From positions 1 to 9,913 of the forward strand of contig JBHJGU010000100.1 of the NCBI GenBank assembly GCA_050331475.1: DNA of 9,913 nt, in the 5' to 3' direction. The stretch's first letter is position 1. Each line of letters begins with the position of its first letter. The DNA comes from JBHJGU01 sp050331475. Lineage in GTDB: Bacteria; Pseudomonadota; Alphaproteobacteria; Caulobacterales; Maricaulaceae. Below are positions 1 through 6,115 of the stretch, in pieces. The position numbers and the translations under genes were made by a program. Below the pieces are notes generated by a model that was not told the DNA's origin, searched no databases, and saw only the letters and a list, made by a program, of their open reading frames with translations.

Positions 1-94
1 GCGCGGGCGGGTGTGCTTGGGACTAATCGTTTATTTTTATTTCGGCGCCTTATATGGGTGTGAGGTTCTTCAGGTTCGCCCCCCGCGGCGCGGC

Positions 95-114
95 GCCCGC
101 TCATTCGCGCGGGC
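95..114. repeat. GC-rich hairpin at the receptor truncation point
   Basis: GCCCGC (95-100) and GCGGGC (109-114) form a perfect 6-bp stem with an 8-nt loop that contains the stop codon of the truncated receptor. It has no T-tract, so a terminator role is weak. It may mark a recombination junction or be chance in GC-rich DNA. Confidence 0.35.
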
Positions 115-634
115 ACGCGCCGTCGGTGATGATTTCAACCCGGTCAATAGCGATGGTGGGCACCAGCGAGGCGGTGTCCACAAAACTGATTCCGTCGGCC
201 GTCGTGGTCGCAGTCACCACTTGCCGGGTGTTGTTCAGCAGAACCAAAGTCGATTGCACGCCCAAACCGCGGAGATTTATGTTCTCAGTGCCTAATGACT
301 GTTGACCGTTAAACGCGTCGGAGAAGTTCTCCGCGCCGGTGTTAATGGTCAGGGTCTGGAACAAGTCGGCGATCCGGTTCGCGCCGATTGCGTCAAGTTC
401 CGGTTGGCCGACCGTGGTCAGCGGGACGGCGAAGTCGGGTTGGCTGCGGCGGCGGATAAAGGAGCCGGTGACGGTGATGGTTTCGACCGAGTCCGGCGCG
501 ACCTCCTCCTCCGTCTGTAGGGTTTCCTCAACGGTTTGCGCGTGCGCGTCACCGTTTGGCGTCCAGCCCGGCGCCAGGGCGGCCAGGGTGGATAAAGCGG
601 TCGCTTTACATAAATCTCGAGCCCAACTCGCCAT
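101..634 (-). pseudogene. TonB-dependent receptor, N-terminal fragment (signal peptide and plug only)
   Basis: The 177-residue product begins with a Sec-type signal peptide (likely cleavage after AHA near residue 32). A TonB-box-like ETITVTGSFIRR follows, then a plug domain with LRGLG, TLVLLNN and VEIITDGA motifs. Full-length outer-membrane receptors of this family are about 700-1000 residues and carry a C-terminal 22-strand barrel for uptake of siderophores, vitamins or oligosaccharides. Here the frame ends at ITDGACPRE, exactly where family members normally continue into a SAIYGxDAVAG-type stretch. I read all three minus-strand frames between the stop and the window edge, and none restores the plug, so a single frameshift does not explain the loss. 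The start at 634 has an AGGGGA ribosome site about 8 nt upstream. It is probably a broken gene left by a rearrangement at about position 110; a rejoined remainder beyond the window edge cannot be excluded. It is divergent from the operon that starts at 1096. Confidence 0.75.
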
Positions 635-703
635 GCGTATCCCCTGTGATTACTGTTTTTCCCGCCGAACTTTGTGGTCGTTCGGTCAAATTCTCTGAGT
701 GCA

Positions 704-731
704 TCAATTCTTAAGGATCAGGCCCAGTCAA
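704..731 (-). promoter_or_regulatory. Possible promoter of the receptor fragment
   Basis: Read on the minus strand, TTGACT (726-731) and AATTGA (704-709) are separated by 16 nt and lie about 70 nt upstream of the start codon at 634. The -35 matches well and the -10 poorly, so this is only a candidate. Confidence 0.22.
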
Positions 732-769
732 ACCGGGTCAGACGCGAGCATAGCGATCGCGCCAGTGTT

Positions 770-787
770 ATTTCGCGTGTGCGAAAT
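770..787. promoter_or_regulatory. Palindrome ATTTCGC-GTGT-GCGAAAT, candidate operator
   Basis: Perfect 7-bp arms with a 4-nt centre. It overlaps the place where a -35 element for the TATAAT at 801-806 would lie, which is a typical position for a repressor or activator site. The binding factor is unknown. Confidence 0.45.
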
Positions 788-800
788 CAGTGAAAGTCTT

Positions 801-806
801 TATAAT
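801..806 (+). promoter_or_regulatory. TATAAT -10-like box
   Basis: An exact sigma-70-type -10 hexamer about 290 nt upstream of the first operon gene, flanked by palindromes on both sides. No good -35 hexamer sits 16-18 nt upstream (the sequence there is TGTGCG-like), so activator dependence is possible. The transcript would have a long leader if this is the operon promoter. Confidence 0.35.
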
Positions 807-807
807 C

Positions 808-820
808 ATGAAAGTTTCAT
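808..820. promoter_or_regulatory. Palindrome ATGAAA-G-TTTCAT, candidate operator
   Basis: Perfect 6-bp arms around a single G, immediately downstream of the TATAAT box and so over the expected transcription start. Together with the palindrome at 770-787 it brackets the putative promoter, with centres about 36 bp apart. Confidence 0.4.
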
Positions 821-879
821 CGTGACCGTAGGCATTTTGTCCACTCAATGGTGACGCGGGTCGCGCGAGCGGGCGCGTA

Positions 880-894
880 TCGAACCGGGTTCGA
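880..894. promoter_or_regulatory. Palindrome TCGAACC-G-GGTTCGA
   Basis: Perfect 7-bp arms around one base, between the TATAAT box and the operon. It could be an operator or a small hairpin in the leader RNA. Its GGTTCGA half resembles a tRNA T-loop, but no tRNA folds around it. Confidence 0.3.
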
Positions 895-923
895 GTCGGA
901 CTATGGGAGCCTATCTACTTATC

Positions 924-939
924 GAAAAAGAATTTTTTC
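924..939. repeat. A/T inverted repeat GAAAAA-GAAT-TTTTTC
   Basis: Perfect 6-bp arms with a 4-nt loop, in the most AT-rich part of the intergenic region. It may assist DNA melting or bind a nucleoid protein. It is not a convincing terminator, because its stem is A-T rich apart from one G-C pair. Confidence 0.25.
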
Positions 940-1095
940 CGAAAGTATCTATTTCACGAATAAGTGACTAATTTCGCGGCGCATCATCGTGGTGTTGTCG
1001 CTTAGGCTCCCGCCAACGATCGCCGCCAAATGGGTTGCGCGGTTCTGAAGGTTCGCATCCAGCGGGCGGACCCTGTTGGGTGAGGGAGTGAAACC

Positions 1096-1893
1096 ATGGA
1101 GATCACTGGACAGACGAAAATTATTGGTCTGCTCGCGGATCCCATCGCCCAAGTGCGCACCCCCGCCGCGCTGAACCCACAATTGGCGGAGGCTGGGCAC
1201 AATATGGTGGTGGTCCCGCTCCACGTGCCGGCGGAGAATTTGTCTTCGGCGTGGGCGGGACTGAAGCGGATTAAGAGCCTCGCGGGCTTGCTCGCAACCG
1301 TGCCCCACAAGCCCGCCATCCCGGCGCTGTGCGAGCATGTTGAGCCTTCCGCCCGCCAGGTCGGCGCCGCTAATACGGTGCGGCGTGAGGCTGACGGATC
1401 CATGCGCTGCGCCACTTTTGACGGGCAAGGTTTTGTCGGCGGCCTGTTAAAGCGCGGCTATGATCCGGCGGGCAAACGCGCCATCGTCGCGGGCGCGGGC
1501 GGCGCCGGCTCAGCGGTCGCGTTCGCGCTGGCGGAGGCGGGCGCTGAGGAAGTCGCCATCCACAATCGAACCCCGGCGAAGGCCGAAGCGCTCGCCGCCC
1601 GGATTGCGGAGCATTTTCCGAGTGTGAAAACCCGCGCGGCGGGGCCGAACCCGGCGGGTTTCGAACTGGTGGTGAATGGCACCTCCTTAGGCATGGCCGC
1701 CGATGACGCGCCGCCTTTCGAGTTTGACGGTCTGTCCGCGGATATGATGGTCGCCGAAGTGGTGATGAAGCCGGACATCACCCCGCTTCTGACCGCGGCG
1801 GAGGCTAAAGGCGCGCAGATCCAGCTCGGGGTGGAGATGCTTAAAGAGCAACTCGCCCGCATTCTCGCCTTCCTGACCGCAGACCCAGCTTAG
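1096..1893 (+). CDS. Shikimate dehydrogenase (AroE)-like NADP-dependent oxidoreductase
   Basis: 265 residues, the usual length of the AroE family. The Rossmann NADP-binding half shows GAGGAGSA (133-140) and NRT (157-159), the latter typical of NADP preference. NGTSLGM (194-200) and GVEMLKEQ (245-252) are further family signatures. The catalytic pair of AroE appears present: Lys72 in TVPHK and Asp109 in TFDGQGF. The N-terminal substrate loop is unusual. Where AroE has A-H-S-K-S-P, this protein has A-Q-V-R-T-P (18-23), so the two serines that hold the shikimate carboxylate are Val20 and Thr22. It therefore probably belongs to an AroE-like branch acting on another hydroxy/keto acid rather than being the housekeeping enzyme. 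The start is supported by GAGGGAG at 1082-1088. It is the first gene of the operon, 15 nt before the E1 gene. Confidence 0.85.
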   Translation: MEITGQTKIIGLLADPIAQVRTPAALNPQLAEAGHNMVVVPLHVPAENLSSAWAGLKRIKSLAGLLATVPHKPAIPALCEHVEPSARQVGAANTVRREADGSMRCATFDGQGFVGGLLKRGYDPAGKRAIVAGAGGAGSAVAFALAEAGAEEVAIHNRTPAKAEALAARIAEHFPSVKTRAAGPNPAGFELVVNGTSLGMAADDAPPFEFDGLSADMMVAEVVMKPDITPLLTAAEAKGAQIQLGVEMLKEQLARILAFLTADPA

Positions 1894-1908
1894 GGGGCGA
1901 ACCCGCTT

Positions 1909-4095
1909 ATGCCTGTTTACGCCGATCTCGCCCCGGCCGCGCCTTGGCGGCAATTGAACACCCCCGCGGAGGATTGGGACGCCGCTGACCCGGCGTTTCT
2001 CGGCGCCATGCTCGCCCAATTGCATCTGATCCGCGCGTTTGAAGAGCAGGTTCTAGAGCTTGACAGCGAGGGCCTTGTGCACGGTCCCGCCCACTCCTCC
2101 ATCGGCCAAGAAGGCGGGGCGGTGGGGTCCGCGATCCGGCTCGGCGCCGGGGATCACATCAACGGCTCCCACCGGGGCCACCATCAGTTTCTCGCCAAAT
2201 CGCTGAGCTATATCGCGCCGGAGGGGCTGGATCCGACCGCGGACCTAGCGGAGCCGGTCCAGAGCGTGTTGACCAAGACGCTCGCGGAAATCATGGGGCT
2301 CGCCCAGGGCTTCTGCAAAGGCCGCGGCGGGTCGATGCATTTGCGTTGGGCCGAAGCCGGGTGTCTGGGCACCAACGCGATTGTGGGGGGCGGGGTTCCG
2401 ATGGCCGCCGGCGCCGCGTGGAGCCATCTCAAATCCGGCGCCGCGGATGTGGCGGTGACCTATTTCGGCGACGGGGCGGTGAATATCGGCTCTGTGCTTG
2501 AGACCATGAACCTAGCCGCGGCGTGGTCGACCCCGCTCTGTTTCTTCATCGAGAACAACAAATACGCCGTCGCCACCACGGTGGACGAAGCCACCGGCGA
2601 GGCGCGGCTCAGCTCGCGCGCGCCCGGGTTCAATATTCCGGCCTGGCGGGTGGACGGCATGGACCCGCTCGCCGTGGCGCTCGCCATGGACGAAGCGCTC
2701 GCCCACATGCGCGCGGGCCGCGGCCCGACGCTGATCGAAGCGGACGTTTACCGGTATTTCCACCAATCTGGGCCGCTGCCCGGCTCAGCCTTCGGCTATC
2801 GCACGAAGCAAGAAGAGGCGGAGTGGCGCGCGCGCGATCCCCTCGACCGCGTCGCCAAAGAAATGATCGACCGCGGTTATCTCGCCCAAGCCGATGTGGA
2901 CGGTTTGCGCGCCCGGGCGGTGGACGCCATGAAGCGCGCGACGGACACCCTCACGGCGCCGGACGGCAACGCTCGTCGGGTGCGACCCGATCTGTGGCCC
3001 GCGCCAAGCTTCCGCGATGTGGGCCTGCGCGGCGACCTCTCTGAGCTGAACGGCCGCCATTACGTGGAGCAGGCCGATTTCCAAGGCGAGCTGAAAGAGA
3101 CCCGCTTTGTCGATGCGATCGCCAAGGTTCTGCACCGCCGGATGAGCGAAGACCTGCGCATTGTGGTGCTGGGCGAGGACATTCACCGGCTGCGCGGGGG
3201 CACCAACGGCGCCACCAAGGGCCTCGCCGAGGATTTTCCCGAACGGGTGCTGGGCACGCCGATTTCAGAGAACGCGTTCGCCGGCTTCGGCGCCGGGCTC
3301 GCCATGGACGGTCGGTTCCGTCCGATCGTTGAGTTCATGTATGCGGACTTCATGTGGGTCGCCGCTGATCAGGTGTTCAACCAAATCGGCAAAGCGCGAC
3401 ACATGTTTGGCGGGGACCATCCCATGCCGCTGGTGCTGCGGTCGAAATGCGCCATGGGCACGGGTTATGGCTCCCAGCACTCCATGGATCCGGCGGGCAT
3501 TTACGCCACCGCCCCGGGCTGGCGGATCGTCGCGCCGTCCACCCCTTATGACTATGTGGGGCTGATGAATGCGGCCCTGGCGTGCGAGGACCCAGTGCTC
3601 GTGATTGAGCATGTGGACCTTTACACCGCCAAAGGCCCCGCCCCGGCGGACGATTTCGACATCTTCGTCCCGCTGGGCAAGGCGCGCACGGTGCGCTCGG
3701 GCTCCGCAATCACGGTTCTCACCTATCTGGGCATGGTCAAGCCGGTCGAGGACGCGGTGGCCGCCCTGGGCGTGGATGCGGAGATCCTCGATTTACGCAC
3801 GCTGGACCGGGCGAGCGTGGACTGGGACGCCATCACCGCGTCGGTGCAAAAAACCAATTCCGTCTTGATCGTGGAACAGGGGGCGCAGGGAACCTCCTAT
3901 GGCGGGTGGCTGGGCGACGCCATCCAGCGCCGCCTGTTTGATTGGCTTGACCAGCCTGTGCAGCGGGTGACCGGCGGCGAAGCTTCGCCCTCGGTGTCCA
4001 AAGTTCTCGAACGCGCCGCTATGGCGGGCCGCGAAGAGGTGGAGGCGGGTCTGCGCGCCGCTTTGGGTCAAGTGGGCGTGACCTTGGCGGCCTAA
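1909..4095 (+). CDS. Fused E1 alpha/beta subunit of a thiamine-diphosphate 2-oxoacid dehydrogenase
   Basis: 728 residues combine both E1 subunits in one chain. The alpha part (about 1-375) has HRGHH (88-92) and the ThDP/Mg motif GDG (187-189) with NN at 216-217. The beta part (about 392-728) has GEDIHRLRGG, PISE with the cofactor-activating Glu454, GSQHS with His524, and a C-terminal transketolase domain with IVEQG. E1 decarboxylates a 2-oxo acid and transfers the acyl group to the lipoyl lysine of E2, whose gene ends the operon. Unusual points are an insertion of about 25 residues (98-124) after HRGHH, and the catalytic loop YRYFHQS (281-287), where the His that normally precedes Ser/Thr is Gln286. 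The beta part lacks the N-terminal lipoyl domain seen in many alphaproteobacterial PdhB proteins. Substrate specificity (pyruvate, branched-chain, acetoin or other) cannot be read from the sequence. The ribosome site AGGGGG overlaps the stop of the previous gene. Confidence 0.93.
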   Translation: MPVYADLAPAAPWRQLNTPAEDWDAADPAFLGAMLAQLHLIRAFEEQVLELDSEGLVHGPAHSSIGQEGGAVGSAIRLGAGDHINGSHRGHHQFLAKSLSYIAPEGLDPTADLAEPVQSVLTKTLAEIMGLAQGFCKGRGGSMHLRWAEAGCLGTNAIVGGGVPMAAGAAWSHLKSGAADVAVTYFGDGAVNIGSVLETMNLAAAWSTPLCFFIENNKYAVATTVDEATGEARLSSRAPGFNIPAWRVDGMDPLAVALAMDEALAHMRAGRGPTLIEADVYRYFHQSGPLPGSAFGYRTKQEEAEWRARDPLDRVAKEMIDRGYLAQADVDGLRARAVDAMKRATDTLTAPDGNARRVRPDLWPAPSFRDVGLRGDLSELNGRHYVEQADFQGELKETRFVDAIAKVLHRRMSEDLRIVVLGEDIHRLRGGTNGATKGLAEDFPERVLGTPISENAFAGFGAGLAMDGRFRPIVEFMYADFMWVAADQVFNQIGKARHMFGGDHPMPLVLRSKCAMGTGYGSQHSMDPAGIYATAPGWRIVAPSTPYDYVGLMNAALACEDPVLVIEHVDLYTAKGPAPADDFDIFVPLGKARTVRSGSAITVLTYLGMVKPVEDAVAALGVDAEILDLRTLDRASVDWDAITASVQKTNSVLIVEQGAQGTSYGGWLGDAIQRRLFDWLDQPVQRVTGGEASPSVSKVLERAAMAGREEVEAGLRAALGQVGVTLAA

Positions 4096-4122
4096 GGCTG
4101 CGACGCAAAAAGGAGTGCGATT

Positions 4123-4821
4123 ATGGCGATGACGCTTTTCGACTTGGCGGGCAAGACCGACGCCATCCGCATCAGCCCCTATTGCTGGCGCACCCGGTTG
4201 GCCTTGGCGCACAAGGGGCTGGACCACACCGCCGAGCCTTGGCGATTTTCCGAAAAGGACCGGATCGCCGCCTCCGGTCAGGGTGCGGTGCCGGTCTTGG
4301 TCGATGGGGGGCGCACCATCGCCGATAGCTGGGCGATCATGGAATACCTTGAGGACACCTATCCGGACCGGCCCTTGTTTGACAGCCCACAAGCGAAGGC
4401 GCAGGCCTGGTTTGTCAAGTTTTGGACCGAGCAGGTGCTGCACCCGGCCCTGACCAAGCAAGTCATCGCCGATATCTTCGAAATCCTGCATCCCGATGAC
4501 CGCGCCTATTTCCGCGAAAGTCGTGAAGGGCGATTAGGCATGACCATTGAGGCCTTCGCTCAAGGCGCGTCGGAGGCTTTGCCTGCTTTGCGCCAGTCGC
4601 TGACGCCCTTGCGCTCCACCTTGGCGCGGCAGCCTTTCCTCGCCGGGGACAGCCCCAATTACGCCGACTACATCGTGTTCGGCGGCTTCCAATGGGCGCG
4701 GGTGTCCGCGCCCCATGACGTTCTGGAGGCGGGTGATGTGATCGGCGATTGGCGCGAGCGCATGCTCGATCTTTACGACGGTCTAGGCCGTTCGACGCCT
4801 GCGTTTAGCGCGGCGGCGTGA
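4123..4821 (+). CDS. Glutathione S-transferase, LigE-like (beta-etherase type)
   Basis: 232 residues with an N-terminal thioredoxin-fold domain and a C-terminal helical domain. The signature ISPYCWRTR (17-25) followed by ALAHKGL closely resembles LigE of Sphingobium and related fungal etherase-like GSTs as I recall them. Ser18 is the likely glutathione-activating residue. V56-P57 is the cis-proline and D68-S69 the gamma-glutamyl contact. The ending DLYDGLGR also matches LigE. LigE itself cleaves beta-aryl ethers of lignin dimers with glutathione, but most homologues are uncharacterised and the substrate here is unknown. A strong AAAAAGGAG ribosome site at 4107-4115 supports the start. It is 27 nt after E1 and 7 nt before the second GST, which suggests coupled translation and consecutive or paired roles. 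Confidence 0.88.
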   Translation: MAMTLFDLAGKTDAIRISPYCWRTRLALAHKGLDHTAEPWRFSEKDRIAASGQGAVPVLVDGGRTIADSWAIMEYLEDTYPDRPLFDSPQAKAQAWFVKFWTEQVLHPALTKQVIADIFEILHPDDRAYFRESREGRLGMTIEAFAQGASEALPALRQSLTPLRSTLARQPFLAGDSPNYADYIVFGGFQWARVSAPHDVLEAGDVIGDWRERMLDLYDGLGRSTPAFSAAA

Positions 4822-4828
4822 GGCGGCG

Positions 4829-5533
4829 ATGTTTGAGGTATATTTCTGGATCACGCCAAACGGCTACAAGGTGACGGTCTTTCTTGAGGAAGCCGGCCTC
4901 GACTACACGCTCATCCCGGTCGATATCGGCAAAGGCGACCAGTTCGCACCCGATTTCCTGAAGATCTCGCCGAACAACAAAATCCCCGCTTTGGTCGACC
5001 CCGCGCCTGAGACGGGGGAGGGGCCGCTCTCGGTGTTCGAATCCGGTGCGATCTTGCTTTATCTGGCGGAAAAGACCGGCCGCTTCCTGCCCCAAGACCG
5101 CCGGCAACGCACGGCGACGCTCGAATGGTTGTTTTGGCAAATGGGCGGGTTCGGGCCGATGCTGGGTCAGAACCACCATTTCGGGCGCTACGCGCCGGAG
5201 CCGATCCCGTATGCGATCGACCGATATGTAAATGAATCTAAGCGCCTATACAAAGTCTTGGATAACCGTCTGGCGCAATCGACTTTCGTGGCGGGTCCCG
5301 ATTACACCATTGCCGACATGGCGGTTTACCCCTGGGTCGTGCCCCATCCGCGCCAGCGTTTGGACATCGCCGACTACCCCCATGTGCAAGCCTGGTTTGA
5401 AGACATTGGCGCGCGGCCGGCGGTGAAACGCGCCTATGCGCGCGGCCAGGCGGTTCATAACGGGCCGGTGGTGACCGACGACAATAAGTCCGTGCTGTTC
5501 GGCCAGTCCGCGCCCGAAAACCCGCAAGCCTAA
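4829..5533 (+). CDS. yfcG: Glutathione S-transferase, Nu-class / YfcG-like disulfide-bond oxidoreductase
   Basis: 234 residues, very similar to E. coli YfcG along the whole length. It has TPNGYK at the N-terminus, DIGKGDQF, SPNNKIPAL (cis-Pro53), FESGAILLYLAEKTG (Glu71, Ser72), the block GPMLGQNHHF, and IADMAVYPW near the C-terminus. Thr9 and Asn11 occupy the positions that in YfcG contact glutathione. Known members bind glutathione or GSSG tightly, reduce disulfides, and usually lack classical transferase activity. A Nu-class enzyme of Novosphingobium aromaticivorans acts as a glutathione lyase on beta-ether thioether intermediates, which is notable beside the LigE-like gene. It could reduce mixed disulfides or remove glutathione from an intermediate of this operon's pathway. 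The start lies 7 nt after the previous stop with GAGGCGG upstream. Confidence 0.9.
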   Translation: MFEVYFWITPNGYKVTVFLEEAGLDYTLIPVDIGKGDQFAPDFLKISPNNKIPALVDPAPETGEGPLSVFESGAILLYLAEKTGRFLPQDRRQRTATLEWLFWQMGGFGPMLGQNHHFGRYAPEPIPYAIDRYVNESKRLYKVLDNRLAQSTFVAGPDYTIADMAVYPWVVPHPRQRLDIADYPHVQAWFEDIGARPAVKRAYARGQAVHNGPVVTDDNKSVLFGQSAPENPQA

Positions 5534-5544
5534 CGAGGCGCGCT

Positions 5545-6096
5545 ATGGCGACTTTCCCCGTGCATACGCTCGACACCGCGCCCGAGGACGCGCGCGCGCT
5601 GATGGACGCGTCGATCGCGAAGTATAAGGTTTTGCCGAATTTACATGCGGTGATGGCCGAAAGCCCACAATTGTTCGAGGCTTATCGGGTGATCATTGAA
5701 CTTTACCGCGCGTGTTCGCTCTCCACGCTCGAGCGGCAAGTGGTGGTTATGACGATCAACCATGAGAACAATTGCGATTATTGCATGGCGGCGCATTCGG
5801 TCCTGGCCCAGCGAGAGCGTATGCCCGACCCGGTGTTAGCGGCGCTGCGTGCTGGGGAGCCGCTGCCCGAGCCTAAACTCGACGCCCTCGCCCGCTTCGC
5901 CCGCGCGTTGGTGGCCAAGCGCGGCTGGGCGGACCCCAGCGATCTCGATGCGTTTTTCGCCGCCGGTTACGCGGAGCGCCAGGTTTTGGATGTTGTGCTC
6001 GCCATCGGCTATAAAACCTTGAGCAATTACACAAATCAACTCGCGAACACCCCGCTCGACGCCATGTTCGCCAGCCAGGCTTGGACAAAGCCCTAA
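5545..6096 (+). CDS. AhpD-like / carboxymuconolactone decarboxylase-family protein
   Basis: 183 residues, all-alpha AhpD-like fold. The redox motif is C77-D-Y-C80-M-A-A-H84 (CxxC plus His), preceded by LSTLERQVVVMTIN, which matches the helix before the active site in this family. The CxxCxxxH form indicates a thiol peroxidase or disulfide reductase of the AhpD type rather than a true carboxymuconolactone decarboxylase, which lacks this pair. In Mycobacterium, AhpD passes electrons from the dihydrolipoyl group of an E2 protein to peroxiredoxin, so sharing an operon with a lipoyl E2 is suggestive. No AhpC or other peroxiredoxin lies in the window. The gene sits 11 nt after the YfcG-like gene with a CGAGG ribosome site. 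Its substrate is unknown. Confidence 0.85.
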   Translation: MATFPVHTLDTAPEDARALMDASIAKYKVLPNLHAVMAESPQLFEAYRVIIELYRACSLSTLERQVVVMTINHENNCDYCMAAHSVLAQRERMPDPVLAALRAGEPLPEPKLDALARFARALVAKRGWADPSDLDAFFAAGYAERQVLDVVLAIGYKTLSNYTNQLANTPLDAMFASQAWTKP

Positions 6097-6115
6097 GCGG
6101 CGCCGGAGACCTCTC

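Larger units (their letters stand above)
635..1095. other. Divergent intergenic control region
   Basis: This 461-nt stretch separates the minus-strand receptor fragment from the plus-strand operon. It is visibly richer in A+T than the genes and shows no credible coding sequence; the open frames that overlap its right end are antisense shadows of the AroE-like gene. It contains a TATAAT box and four perfect short inverted repeats, listed separately. No regulator gene lies in the window, so a factor acting here is encoded elsewhere. Transcription of the seven-gene operon most likely starts in this region. Confidence 0.7.

Noticed and set aside
875..920. tRNA or tRNA-derived attachment site suggested by GGTTCGAGTC
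   Set aside because: The flanks do not form a proper T-stem or acceptor stem, and no anticodon arm is visible upstream.
949..1428. Minus-strand open frame of 159 residues overlapping the AroE-like gene
   Set aside because: It is antisense to a clearly coding gene, has no recognisable domain, and is Arg/His-rich in the manner of a shadow frame.
3793..4491. Minus-strand open frame of 232 residues across the E1/GST boundary
   Set aside because: It is antisense to two well-supported genes with conserved motifs, and its product shows no family features.
5545..6096. True carboxymuconolactone decarboxylase of the protocatechuate pathway
   Set aside because: The CxxCxxxH redox motif points to the AhpD type, and no other protocatechuate genes are present.
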